Shown here: positions 36,160 through 44,660 of the stretch, piece after piece | Numbering within the stretch: the first letter of the stretch is position 1 | How the letters are laid out: each line of letters opens with the position of its first letter | From: CAWCUZ01 sp963798795 | GTDB lineage: Bacteria; Acidobacteriota; Vicinamibacteria; Vicinamibacterales; SCN-69-37 | Reading direction: 5' to 3' | DNA: 64,000 bases | Assembly: GCA_963798795.1 (NCBI GenBank) | Contig: CAWCUZ010000001.1 | Span: 1,550,001-1,614,000 of the forward strand | The notes under the pieces: model-generated | Seen by the model: only the letters and a program-made list of their open reading frames with translations | Told to the model about the DNA's origin: nothing | The model's database searches: none | Program-made: the position numbers and the translations under genes

Positions 36160-36300
36160 AGGGCGCGCCGATGATAGCGGGCGGCCCGCGCCGCGGGCAA
36201 ATGCGGTCCGGTGCGGCGGGGCCGGGCGCGCGGACAAGCCCGCGACCGAGCCTTGTCGTGACCGGTCCGAATGACCTACTCTGCCCAGTCGGAGGGACTC

Positions 36301-37497
36301 ATGTCTGTCACTCGCTTCGTCCGAGCCGCGTTGACGACCACCGCGGCGCTGGGTCTGGCCGTTGGCGTCATGCAGGCGCAACCGGCCGCGCAGCGCGGCG
36401 GCCAGGCGCAAGCCCCGGCCCCGCCGCAGGGCCCGTTGGCGCCCGAGAAATACAAGAACATCCAGGTGCTCACCAGCGTCCCGGCCGACCAGTTCGACCT
36501 GACGATGCGGTTCGTGTCGGCGGCGGTCGACATGCCGTGCAGCAGCTGCCACGTCCGGGACGACGCGACCGGCGAATGGCAGTACGACAAAGACGACCGC
36601 CGGTCCAAGCAGACCGCGCGCAACATGATGAAGATGGTGCTCGCCGTCAACGCGAACGCCCGCGACTACGGCCTGAACAGCATCAACTGCGCCACCTGCC
36701 ACCAGGGACACAACCAGCCGCAGGGACTGCAGCTCGCGCAGATGGCCACGCCCGAGGAAATCGCCCGGGCCCAGGCCATCGCGGCGGCACGACAGGGCGG
36801 CCAGGGCGGACGCGGGGGGGCGCCCGGCCAGGGGCGCGGCGGCCGCGGCCAGCAGCCGCCGGCGCCGCCGGTCGACGACGTGCTCAACAAGTACATCGAT
36901 GCGATCGGCGGCCGCGCCGCGCTCGAGAAACTCCAGACCCTCGTCGAGTCGGGCACGATGACCAACCGGATGAACGAGAAGGCGTCGTTCACCATCGAGA
37001 GCAAAGCCCCCGGCAAGTTCCGCGTCACGCTGCCGTCGATGACCGCGGGGTTCGACGGCTCGACGGGCTGGCAGCAGGCCGACAACCGCGTCGACGATCT
37101 GGCCGGCTTCCCGCTCGACCAGGCGTCGCGGATCGCCGATCCGACCCTCGCCCTCCGCATCAAAGACCGCTTCCCCACCCTGCAGGCTTCGGGGCGCCCG
37201 GCGCGGATCGATGACAAGACCGCCACCCTGGTGCAGGGCCGGGACGGCAACCTGATCGAGCAGTTCTACTTCGATACGGACACGGGCCTGCTGCTGCGGC
37301 GCCGCATCACGACGCGCACGCCGCTCGGCCCGCTGACCGAACAGGTCGACTACGGCGACTACCGTGACGTCGCCGGCGTGAAACTGCCGTTCCGGATCAC
37401 CTACAACACCTGGAACCAGTTCGACACGTACGCGGTCGTCGACGTGAAGCCGAACGCCCAGATCGCCGATGCGCGGTTCGCGAGGCCGAAAGGGTAG
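36301..37497 (+). CDS. Exported c-type cytochrome, photosynthetic reaction centre cytochrome-like, with a C-terminal LolA/LppX-like domain
   Basis: 398 residues with a signal peptide (TTAALGLAVGVMQAQPAAQR). The N-terminal half holds two haem sites, CSSCH (about residue 80) and CATCH (about 132), with LTSVPADQFDLTMRFVSAAV as in PSRC cytochrome subunit-like proteins widespread in non-photosynthetic Acidobacteria. A Gly/Gln-rich linker (about 165-195) leads to a beta-rich domain (DDVLNKYIDAIGGRAALEKL, YFDTDTGLLLRRRITTRTPL) like outer-membrane lipoprotein-sorting folds. It is probably a periplasmic electron carrier. No reaction-centre or respiratory complex gene adjoins. Confidence 0.85.
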   Translation: MSVTRFVRAALTTTAALGLAVGVMQAQPAAQRGGQAQAPAPPQGPLAPEKYKNIQVLTSVPADQFDLTMRFVSAAVDMPCSSCHVRDDATGEWQYDKDDRRSKQTARNMMKMVLAVNANARDYGLNSINCATCHQGHNQPQGLQLAQMATPEEIARAQAIAAARQGGQGGRGGAPGQGRGGRGQQPPAPPVDDVLNKYIDAIGGRAALEKLQTLVESGTMTNRMNEKASFTIESKAPGKFRVTLPSMTAGFDGSTGWQQADNRVDDLAGFPLDQASRIADPTLALRIKDRFPTLQASGRPARIDDKTATLVQGRDGNLIEQFYFDTDTGLLLRRRITTRTPLGPLTEQVDYGDYRDVAGVKLPFRITYNTWNQFDTYAVVDVKPNAQIADARFARPKG

Positions 37498-40104
37498 CCC
37501 ACGGACGTCCCCGTCTACGAATCGGACGTCGTCCTCCGGGACGGGTCGACGCTGCACCTGCGGCTGGCCCGTCCCGAGGACGCCGCGGCGCTCGCCGCAC
37601 TCGGCCCGCCCATCGTCCCCCGCCACGGCGGCGCGCACGACGTCGTCCTGGTCGGTGAATCGGCCGGACGCGTGAGCGCGGCGGCGCTGTACAGCCGCAA
37701 TCCCGTCGCGCCGGACCACGCCGAAATCGGCTTCGTGACCGCCCCGGCGTTCCAGGGACGCGGCATCGCCACGCGGCTGCTCGAGGCGCTCGCGGAGATC
37801 GCGCGCCGCGAGCGCATCCACACCTTCGACGCGTTCGTCCCGCCCGAGGACGACCGGATGGTCCGGGTGCTGGTGGACTCGGGTTTCGGAATCGACCGGC
37901 GCGTCGACGCCGGCGCCGTGCACGTGGTGCTGTCGCTCGAGGCCACGCCGGGGTACGAGGAACGCGCGGCCGTCCGCTCCGAGGTCGCGGCCGGCGCGTC
38001 GATGCGCGTCTTCTTCGAACCGGCCAGCGTCGTCGTCGTCGGCGCCAACCGCGAGCGCGGCAAGATCGGCGCCGAGGTCCTGCACAACGTGCGGTCGGGC
38101 GGGTTCACCGGCCGGCTTGCCGCCGTGCATCCGTCGGCCGGGGAAATCGACGGCGTGCCGGCGTACCCGCGCGTGACGGACGTGCCGGGCGACGTCGACC
38201 TCGCGGTGATCTGCGTGCCGGCCGAGCACGTGAACCTGGTCGCCGACGACTGCATCGCCAAAGGCGTGCGCGCGCTCGTCGTCATCAGCGCCGGCTTTGC
38301 CGAGATCGGCGCGACTGGCCGCGCGCGCGAGACCGCGCTCGTGGCGAAGGTGCGCGAGGCGGGCATCCGGCTGGTGGGCCCGAACTGCATGGGGCTGCTC
38401 AACACCGACCCGGCCGTCCGGCTGAATGCGACGTTCGCGCCGGTCAATCCGCCGGCCGGCAAAGTGGCGATGTCCACGCAGAGCGGCGCCCTGGGCCTCG
38501 CGATCCTGGACTACGCCCGACAGCTTCACATCGGCCTGTCCACGTTCGTGTCGGTGGGCAACAAGGCCGACGTGTCCAGCAACGACCTCATTCAGTACTG
38601 GGCCGCCGATCCGCGCACCGACGTCATCCTGCTGTACGTCGAGAGCTTCGGGAATCCGCGCAAGTTCGGACAGATCGCGCGGCGGATCGGCCGGCGCAAG
38701 CCGATTGTCGCCGTCAAGTCGGGCCGATCGACGGCGGGCGCGCGGGCCGCGTCGTCGCATACGGGCGCGCTCGCGTCGAGCGACGTGATCGTCGAGGCAC
38801 TCTTCCGGCAGGCCGGCGTCATCCGCACGACGACGCTCGAGGAACTGTTCGACGTGGCGGCGCTGCTCGCCAATCAGCCGGTGCCGGCGGGCCGACGGGT
38901 CGCGATCCTGACGAACGCGGGCGGACCGGCCATCCTGGCGGCCGACGCCTGCGAATCGCAGGGGCTGGAACTGCCCGCGCTGTCGGCAGGGACGGTATCG
39001 GAGCTGCGGTCGTTCCTGCCGCCCGCCGCCTCGGTCGGCAACCCCGTGGACATGATCGCGTCGGCCAGCGCCGAGCAGTACGGCCGCGCGCTGCGCGCGC
39101 TGCTGGCCGACGAGCGCGTGGACAGCGTGCTCGTCGTGTTCATCCCGCCGCTGGTCACGCGCGGCGACGATGCCGCGCGCCAGGTGCTCGCGGCCGCGGA
39201 GGGCCATGCCGGCAAGCCGGTGCTGGGCATCTTCATGTCGACGGAGAGCCCGGCCGACCTGCTCGCGCCGATTCCCTGTTTCATGTTTCCCGAGGCCGCG
39301 GCGGTGGCGCTCGCCCGCGCGGCGACGTACGGCGAGTGGCTGCGCGCGCCCGAGGGCGTGGTGCCGGCATTCGGCGACCTCGCCGAAGCGGTCGTCCGTG
39401 ACCCGGTCGAGCGGGCGCTCGCGCGCGGCGGCGGCTGGCTGACGCCCGGCGAAGCCCAGCGGCTGCTCGTGAGCGCGCGAATCCCCGTGGCCGCCAGCGA
39501 GGTCGTGTCGAGCGAGGACGCCGCGGCGGCCGCGGCGGACCGCATCGGCTATCCCGTCGCGCTCAAAGCCATCGGCCCGGAGATCGTGCACAAGACGGAG
39601 GTGGGCGGCGTGCGCCTCGGGCTGGCCAGCGCGGACGACGTGCGCGCGGCCTGGCGGGAGATGCACGTCAGGCTGTCGGGCCTGATGACGGGCGGGCTGG
39701 TGCAGCAGATGGTGGCCGGCGGGGTCGAGATGCTGATCGGCGTCACACAGGACCCGACGTTCGGGCCCGTGCTCGCGTGCGCGTCGGGCGGCACGATGGC
39801 CGAGCTGACCGCCGACAGCGAATTCCGCCTGCACCCGCTCAGCGACCGCGACGCCGCCGCGATGATCGACGGCCTGCGCGGTGCCCGCCTGCTACGCGGC
39901 TTCCGCGGCGCCCCACCCGCCGACGAGGGCGCGCTCAGAGACGCCCTGCTGCGCCTGTCCGCCGTGGTCAGCCTCTGCCCCGAAATCGAAGAGCTCGATA
40001 TCAACCCGATCGTGGTCCGCCCCTCCGGCGCGCAGGCGCTGGACGTGCGCGTGCGCGTCGAGAAGATCAGGAGCAAGCCGCTGGCGCGCAGGGTGACGTA
40101 CTGA
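37498..40104 (+). CDS. GNAT acetyltransferase fused to an ADP-forming acyl-CoA synthetase
   Basis: About 868 residues. The order is GNAT (about 1-165, AEIGFVTAPAFQGRGIATRL as acetyl-CoA loop), CoA-binding Rossmann domain (VFFEPASVVVVGANRERGKI), flavodoxin-like ligase domains (STQSGALGLAILDYARQLHI; SSHTGALASSD with the phosphorylatable His) and ATP-grasp (GYPVALKAIGPEIVHKTEVG). In Pat-type lysine acetyltransferases the catalytic His is usually lost; it is kept here, so the ligase part may be active. The frame abuts the preceding TAG and has no ATG/GTG until 37672, which would cut into the GNAT fold. A non-canonical start (ACG 37501, CTG 37552) or an indel is likely. Confidence 0.86.
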   Translation, partial: PTDVPVYESDVVLRDGSTLHLRLARPEDAAALAALGPPIVPRHGGAHDVVLVGESAGRVSAAALYSRNPVAPDHAEIGFVTAPAFQGRGIATRLLEALAEIARRERIHTFDAFVPPEDDRMVRVLVDSGFGIDRRVDAGAVHVVLSLEATPGYEERAAVRSEVAAGASMRVFFEPASVVVVGANRERGKIGAEVLHNVRSGGFTGRLAAVHPSAGEIDGVPAYPRVTDVPGDVDLAVICVPAEHVNLVADDCIAKGVRALVVISAGFAEIGATGRARETALVAKVREAGIRLVGPNCMGLLNTDPAVRLNATFAPVNPPAGKVAMSTQSGALGLAILDYARQLHIGLSTFVSVGNKADVSSNDLIQYWAADPRTDVILLYVESFGNPRKFGQIARRIGRRKPIVAVKSGRSTAGARAASSHTGALASSDVIVEALFRQAGVIRTTTLEELFDVAALLANQPVPAGRRVAILTNAGGPAILAADACESQGLELPALSAGTVSELRSFLPPAASVGNPVDMIASASAEQYGRALRALLADERVDSVLVVFIPPLVTRGDDAARQVLAAAEGHAGKPVLGIFMSTESPADLLAPIPCFMFPEAAAVALARAATYGEWLRAPEGVVPAFGDLAEAVVRDPVERALARGGGWLTPGEAQRLLVSARIPVAASEVVSSEDAAAAAADRIGYPVALKAIGPEIVHKTEVGGVRLGLASADDVRAAWREMHVRLSGLMTGGLVQQMVAGGVEMLIGVTQDPTFGPVLACASGGTMAELTADSEFRLHPLSDRDAAAMIDGLRGARLLRGFRGAPPADEGALRDALLRLSAVVSLCPEIEELDINPIVVRPSGAQALDVRVRVEKIRSKPLARRVTY

Positions 40105-40305
40105 GGTTCCGGGTTCGGAGTTCGGGGTTCCCGGGTTCGGTGCCGGGGTTCCCGGGTTCGGTGCCGGGGTTCCCGGGTTCGGTGCCGGCGTTCCCGGGTT
40201 CGGTGCCGGGGTTCCCGGGTTCGCTGTCGGGGTTCCCGGGTTCGGTGCCGGCGTTCCCGGGTTCGGTGCCGGGGTTCCCGGGTTCGCTGTCGAGATTCCG
40301 GCTTC
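40105..40305. repeat. 21-bp tandem repeat array; its outer end is the left inverted repeat
   Basis: About eight units of TTCCCGGGTTCGGTGCCGGG type begin at the base after the stop of the acyl-CoA synthetase gene. The first 37 bases (40105-40141) are repeated perfectly in inverted orientation at 40921-40957. The rest of the stretch to 40443 has no gene. Confidence 0.92.
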
Positions 40306-40443
40306 TCAGCGGGCGTATCGACATTCTGCCATTCCGCCCGCAGTCGAACGTCGCATGTTCTGCGACCGCTGCCGGCCATTTCCAAAGAACGGGCCCGTTT
40401 CGGGTCATTCACCGGCGGCACCGGTCGTGCTCTGAGACACGAC

Positions 40444-40872
40444 GTGGCGGCAGTGAAGAGCCATCGCGAACTGGAGGTGTGGAAACTCGCGGATCAACTG
40501 CGCCGCGCCGTGCGGGATCTCACGGCGAAGCCATGTTTCACCCGGATGGTGAAGTTCCGCGACCAGCTCATGGAATCGGCCGAGTCCGGCTGTCCCAACA
40601 TCGCCGAAGGTTTTGCCCGTTTCTACCCGCGCGAGTTTGCGCGTTTCCTGCGGATCGCAAAAGGGTCCTTCGCTGAAGTGCCGGAACATCTGGATCGGGC
40701 CTTGGCCCTGGCCTTCGTCTCGCAGCGGGAGTACGAGGACGTGTGCAGTCTCTGCCACCGCGCCAGTGCTGCCGCGACCGCCCTGATCGTGTACCTCGAG
40801 GGCGCCGCCACGCCAAATCGAAGGACGCCTGAACATCGGCGGCGAACGCGGAACCGCGGCCCTGAACCCTGA
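40444..40872 (+). CDS. Four-helix-bundle (S23/23S-IVS-type) protein
   Basis: 142 residues from a GTG; a second GTG at 40453 is possible. HRELEVWKLADQLRRAVRDL, FRDQLMESAESGCPNIAEGF and the third-helix FLRIAKGSFAEVPEHLDRAL match the TIGR02436-type four-helix-bundle family, first found in intervening sequences of 23S rRNA genes. The last 25 residues (NRRTPEHRRRTRNRGPEP) are atypical and run into the right repeat arm. The gene lies between inverted repeat arms, which recalls IVS elements whose ends base-pair, but there is no rRNA gene here. Function is not established. Confidence 0.88.
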   Translation: MAAVKSHRELEVWKLADQLRRAVRDLTAKPCFTRMVKFRDQLMESAESGCPNIAEGFARFYPREFARFLRIAKGSFAEVPEHLDRALALAFVSQREYEDVCSLCHRASAAATALIVYLEGAATPNRRTPEHRRRTRNRGPEP

Positions 40873-40957
40873 ACCCCGGAACCGAACCCGGGAACCCGGA
40901 ACCGAACCCGGGAACCCGGAACCGAACCCGGGAACCCCGAACTCCGAACCCGGAACC
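40863..40957. repeat. Right inverted repeat arm (GAACCCGGGAACCCG units)
   Basis: About four units complementary to the left array. 40921-40957 is the exact reverse complement of 40105-40141 over 37 bases. The arm ends 3 bases before the stop codon of the convergent metal-transporter permease gene. Confidence 0.92.
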
Positions 40958-40960
40958 GCG

Positions 40961-41710
40961 CTATCTCTTGAACAGCGACCCCACAAACGCCAGCGCCGCC
41001 AGCGTAACGATGACCGGCCCGGTTTCGCGGTGCAGCCAGCCGGCGAGCGCGGTGCCGGCGACGATCGCAACCGCCGCGATGGCGGCCGAAATCACCAGCA
41101 TCTGCGTGAGGTTCTGCGACAGGCGCTTGGCGGTCGCGGCGGGGATGATCACGAGCGATCCCATCAGCAGCACCCCGAGGTACCGCAGGCCGAGGGCGAC
41201 GGTCAGCGCGAACGCCTGCAGGTACAGCAGATTCAGCCGGCGGTGGTCGATGCGCGCGGTGCGCGCGATGTCCGGCGACACCAGCATGATCACGAGCCGG
41301 TGCTTCTGACGGATCACGAAGGCCACGACGACCGCGGCCCCCACAAGGCCGACGACCGCCTCCGGCCACTCGAGCGGCGCGGTGCGGCCGAACAGCGCCT
41401 CGACCAGGTCCTCCCCCGATGCCATCAGGCTGCCGATCGCGAGCGCCACCGAAAAGACGACGCCGATGACCGTTTCGGTGGCGAGCCGCGTCTGGTGCTC
41501 GAGCGCCCAGACGATCAGCGCGCCGAACGACAGCATCGCCGCCGCGCCGAACAGCGGATTGACGTGCAGCGCCAGCGCGATCCCGATGCCCGGCAGCGCC
41601 ACGTGCGAGAGCGCGTCGGCCGCGAGCGTCATCCGCCGCATCACCGCAAAGCAGCCGATCAGCCCCGCCGCCACCGCCACCGACGTCGCCAGCAGCAGGT
41701 CAACGGTCAT
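40961..41710 (-). CDS. Metal ABC transporter permease (ZnuB/MntB-like, ABC-3 family)
   Basis: 249 residues with seven to eight TM helices. LIGCFAVMRRMTLAADALSH, then VALPGIGIALAL is the ABC-3 signature near the N-terminus, and AFALTVALGLRYLGVLLMGS, then LVIIPAATAKRLSQNL the second conserved loop. These permeases import Zn2+, Mn2+ or Fe2+ with a soluble binding protein. The gene overlaps the ATPase gene by 11 bases. No substrate-binding protein is visible in the window, so the metal cannot be named. Confidence 0.94.
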   Translation of the reverse strand: MTVDLLLATSVAVAAGLIGCFAVMRRMTLAADALSHVALPGIGIALALHVNPLFGAAAMLSFGALIVWALEHQTRLATETVIGVVFSVALAIGSLMASGEDLVEALFGRTAPLEWPEAVVGLVGAAVVVAFVIRQKHRLVIMLVSPDIARTARIDHRRLNLLYLQAFALTVALGLRYLGVLLMGSLVIIPAATAKRLSQNLTQMLVISAAIAAVAIVAGTALAGWLHRETGPVIVTLAALAFVGSLFKR

Positions 41711-42452
41711 GGACGTGGAACGCCAGCGGCGAGCCGTACACCTCGCGCAGCCGATCGGGCGTCAGGATCGTCTCCGGCGTGCCGTAACAGATCTGCTGGC
41801 CATGGCCGAGGCACAGCACCGCCGTCGCGTACCGGAAGACGATCGACAGCTCGTGCGAGATGAGCAGCACGGTGAGCCCGCGCTCCTCCTGGAGGCGATG
41901 CGTCAGATCGTAGAGCCGCTCCTGGCCGGGTTCGTCGACGCCGGCGGTCGGCTCGTCGAGCAGCAGCACGTTGGGGTCGCCGATCAGGGCAAAGGCGACG
42001 AGCAGCCGCTGGAATTCGCCGCCCGACAGCGCGCCGATCGGCCGCCGGCTCGCGGCCTCGGTGAGGCCCACCAGGGCGAGGAGCCCCGCAATCTCGCTGG
42101 CGCCGGTCTGGTGCAGGCCGGCGCGCGCGTGCAGAAAATCGAGGCCGGTCAGCGGCACGTCGCGCTCGAGATCGAGCTTCTGCGGCACGTAGCCGATGCG
42201 CACGTCGTCGGCCCAGCGCACGTGCCCGGTGTAGGGAATCGCGCCAATCAGCGCACGGAACAGCACGGTCTTACCCGATCCGTTCGGTCCGACCACCGCC
42301 ACGGCGGCCCCGCGCGGCACCTGAAAGCTGACGTCGTCCAGCACCGTGTTCTCGCTGAACCGGACCGTCACATGACCGACGTCCAGGACGACGTTGCCGA
42401 TCTCTCGCGGGGCAGGAGCCGTCGTTGAAGGCATCGGGCGCGTCCGGCTCAT
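41700..42452 (-). CDS. Metal ABC transporter ATP-binding protein (ZnuC-like)
   Basis: 250 residues from the ATG at 42452; an ATG at 42434 is equally possible. Walker A is VVGPNGSGKT, the signature LSGGEFQRLLVAFAL, Walker B NVLLLDEPTAGVD, and the switch His LLISHELS. The Q-loop reads YVPQKLDLERDVPLTGLDFL, a pattern typical of Zn/Mn importers. It forms the transporter with the overlapping ABC-3 permease downstream. The divergent neighbour at 42617 is unrelated. No Zur/MntR box is evident in the 164-base gap, which I searched only by eye. Confidence 0.94.
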   Translation of the reverse strand: MSRTRPMPSTTAPAPREIGNVVLDVGHVTVRFSENTVLDDVSFQVPRGAAVAVVGPNGSGKTVLFRALIGAIPYTGHVRWADDVRIGYVPQKLDLERDVPLTGLDFLHARAGLHQTGASEIAGLLALVGLTEAASRRPIGALSGGEFQRLLVAFALIGDPNVLLLDEPTAGVDEPGQERLYDLTHRLQEERGLTVLLISHELSIVFRYATAVLCLGHGQQICYGTPETILTPDRLREVYGSPLAFHVHDR

Positions 42453-42616
42453 TATGGTCCGGGCCCGCGCGAGATCCCGCCCGACCGGGTGAAAACTGCA
42501 CGCACGGCCTGCGCGGAGGGCGTGCGCCACGTCCAGGCGGCTCGGGCCACCGGGCACGCGATTTGCTGTTTGGCCGTGGAGGCCGGATTTCCGGGGGCGT
42601 CGGCCGGGTCGACGAG

Positions 42617-44650
42617 ATGATGCGCTTTCGAAATCGCACGGACGCCGGCAGACATCTGGCACGCCACCTCGGCGAATTCGCCAGCCGAACCGACGTCGTG
42701 GTGCTGGGTCTGCCGCGCGGCGGCATTCCCGTCGCCGCGGAGGTCGCGCGCGCGCTGGGCGCGCCGCTCGACGTGTTCCTCGTCCGCAAGGTCGGCGTCC
42801 CGGGCCACCCCGAGCTGGCGATGGGCGCCATCGCGGAGGGCGGCGTGCGGGTGCTCAACGAGAGCATCGTGCGCGAGCTGGGGATTTCCGAGCGCGCGAT
42901 CGACCAGGCGGCGTCGCGGGAGCGGTTCGAGCTCGAGCGCCGGGACCAGCTCTATCGCGACGGCCGGCACCGGCCGGATCTGCGGGATCGCGTTGTCATC
43001 CTCGTGGACGACGGGCTGGCGACCGGCGCGACGATGGAAGCGGCCGTCGTGGCGCTGCGCGAGTCGCATCCGGCATCGGTCATCGTCGCCGCCCCGGTCG
43101 GCGCGCGCGAGACGTGCGATCGGCTGGCGCGCATCGCGGATCGCGTCGTCTGCGCCGAGACGCCGGAGCCGTTTTCGGCGGTCGGTCTCTGGTACGAGGA
43201 CTTCGCGCAGACGACGGACGAGGAGGTCCGTGACGCGCTCGCGGCCGTCGGCCGGCACCGGCAGGCCCCCTGGCCGGCATCCCCCGGCCAGGACGCGCGG
43301 CCGTCACCCGGCCACCACACGAATTCACACGACGACATGGCCGCGCTCGTGCGCGACCGAACGGTGCCGCTCCGCGGCGACGCGTCGGATTACGACGCGC
43401 TCATCGATGCGATCGGCGACGCGCGTATCGTGCTGATTGGCGAGGCGACGCACGGCACGCACGAGTTCTACCGCCAGCGCGCGCTGATCACGCGGCGGCT
43501 CATCGCCGAGTGCGGCTTCTCCGCCGTGGCGGTCGAGGCCGACTGGCCCGACGCCTACCGCATCAACCGCTACGTCCGCCTGGCGGGGCCCGACGAGGAC
43601 GCCGTCGAGTCGCTGGGCGACTTCGAGCGCTTTCCCGCCTGGATGTGGCGCAACGCCGACGTGCTGGACTTCGTCGGCTGGCTGCGCGAACACAACGCGC
43701 CGCGGCCAGACGCGGCCCGCGCCGGCTTCTACGGTCTCGATGTCTACAGCCTGCGCTCATCGATGGCCGCCGTGCTCGGCTATCTGGCCAGGGTCGATCC
43801 CGAGGCCGAGCGGCGTGCCCGGGCGCGGTATGCGTGCTTCGATCGGTTCGGCGAGGAGCCGCAGGACGACGGCTACGCGGCGGGCCTGGGGCTGACCGGG
43901 ACGTGCGAGCGCGAGGTGGTCGCCGAGCTCGTCGACCTGCGCCAGCGCGCTGCCGGGCACGCCACGCGCGACGGACGGATCGCGGCCGACGACTACTTCT
44001 TCGCCGAGCAGAACGCCCGCGCGGTCCGCAACGCCGAGGCGTACTACCGCACGATGCTGGGCGGGCACGTCGAGTCATGGAACGTGCGCGACCGCCACAT
44101 GGCCGACACGCTGGAGGAGCTGATCCGGTTCCTCGAGGCGGGCCGACGCCAGGCGCGCGTGGTGGTCTGGGCGCACAACGCGCACCTGGGCGACGCCCGC
44201 GCCACCGAGATGGGCGAGCGCGGCGAGCTGAACATCGGCCAGCTCGTGCGGGCGCAGTACGGTATGCAGGCGGCGCTCGTGGGATTCACCACGCACGCCG
44301 GCACGGTGACCGCCGCCTCGGAATGGGACGGACCGGCGCATCGCAAGACCGTTCGCCCGTCGCTTGCCGGCAGCTACGAGCGGTTGTTCCACGACGCCGG
44401 CGTGACGCGCGGATTCCTGCCGCTCCGCACGGACCTCGATCTGGCGTCCGCGCTCGACGCGCCGCGGCTCGAGCGCGCGATTGGCGTGCTCTACCTGCCC
44501 GAGATGGAGAGCCACTACTTCCGTGCGCGGCTCGCGAGCCAGTTCGACTACGTGCTGCACGTCGATTCGACGCGCGCCGTCGAGCCGCTCGAAAAGACGA
44601 CGCCCTGGCAAGCCGGCGAGCCCGCGGAAACGTATCCCTCGGGCTTGTGA
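42617..44650 (+). CDS. Phosphoribosyltransferase fused to an erythromycin esterase-like domain
   Basis: 677 residues. Residues 1-215 are a type I PRTase with the PRPP loop VVILVDDGLATGATMEAAVV and an N-terminal VVVLGLPRGGIPVAAEVARA. After a linker (about 215-240), residues 240-650 are an erythromycin-esterase-like domain with IVLIGEATHGTHEFYRQRAL (the catalytic His region), VAVEADWPDAYRINRY and VVWAHNAHLGDARATEMGER. This fusion recurs in soil bacteria, often next to a dienelactone-hydrolase-like gene, as here (10 bases downstream). Macrolide resistance is not implied; the reaction of the fused form is unknown. Confidence 0.9.
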   Translation: MMRFRNRTDAGRHLARHLGEFASRTDVVVLGLPRGGIPVAAEVARALGAPLDVFLVRKVGVPGHPELAMGAIAEGGVRVLNESIVRELGISERAIDQAASRERFELERRDQLYRDGRHRPDLRDRVVILVDDGLATGATMEAAVVALRESHPASVIVAAPVGARETCDRLARIADRVVCAETPEPFSAVGLWYEDFAQTTDEEVRDALAAVGRHRQAPWPASPGQDARPSPGHHTNSHDDMAALVRDRTVPLRGDASDYDALIDAIGDARIVLIGEATHGTHEFYRQRALITRRLIAECGFSAVAVEADWPDAYRINRYVRLAGPDEDAVESLGDFERFPAWMWRNADVLDFVGWLREHNAPRPDAARAGFYGLDVYSLRSSMAAVLGYLARVDPEAERRARARYACFDRFGEEPQDDGYAAGLGLTGTCEREVVAELVDLRQRAAGHATRDGRIAADDYFFAEQNARAVRNAEAYYRTMLGGHVESWNVRDRHMADTLEELIRFLEAGRRQARVVVWAHNAHLGDARATEMGERGELNIGQLVRAQYGMQAALVGFTTHAGTVTAASEWDGPAHRKTVRPSLAGSYERLFHDAGVTRGFLPLRTDLDLASALDAPRLERAIGVLYLPEMESHYFRARLASQFDYVLHVDSTRAVEPLEKTTPWQAGEPAETYPSGL

Positions 44651-44660
44651 TGGAGGTCTG

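Noticed and set aside
37495..37500. Read-through of the in-frame TAG joining the cytochrome and the GNAT fusion (for example pyrrolysine)
   Set aside because: The cytochrome homology ends naturally at the TAG and the next protein is a cytoplasmic enzyme. An exported fusion makes no sense, and no suppressor system is in view.
34876..39834. A 1652-residue open frame on the minus strand
   Set aside because: Only its last part (the symporter) is real. The rest is Arg/His/Asp-rich antisense of the cytochrome and acyl-CoA synthetase genes, a high-GC artefact.
42617..44650. Macrolide resistance gene
   Set aside because: The erythromycin-esterase-like domain is fused to a PRTase and belongs to the broad family whose members mostly do not act on macrolides.
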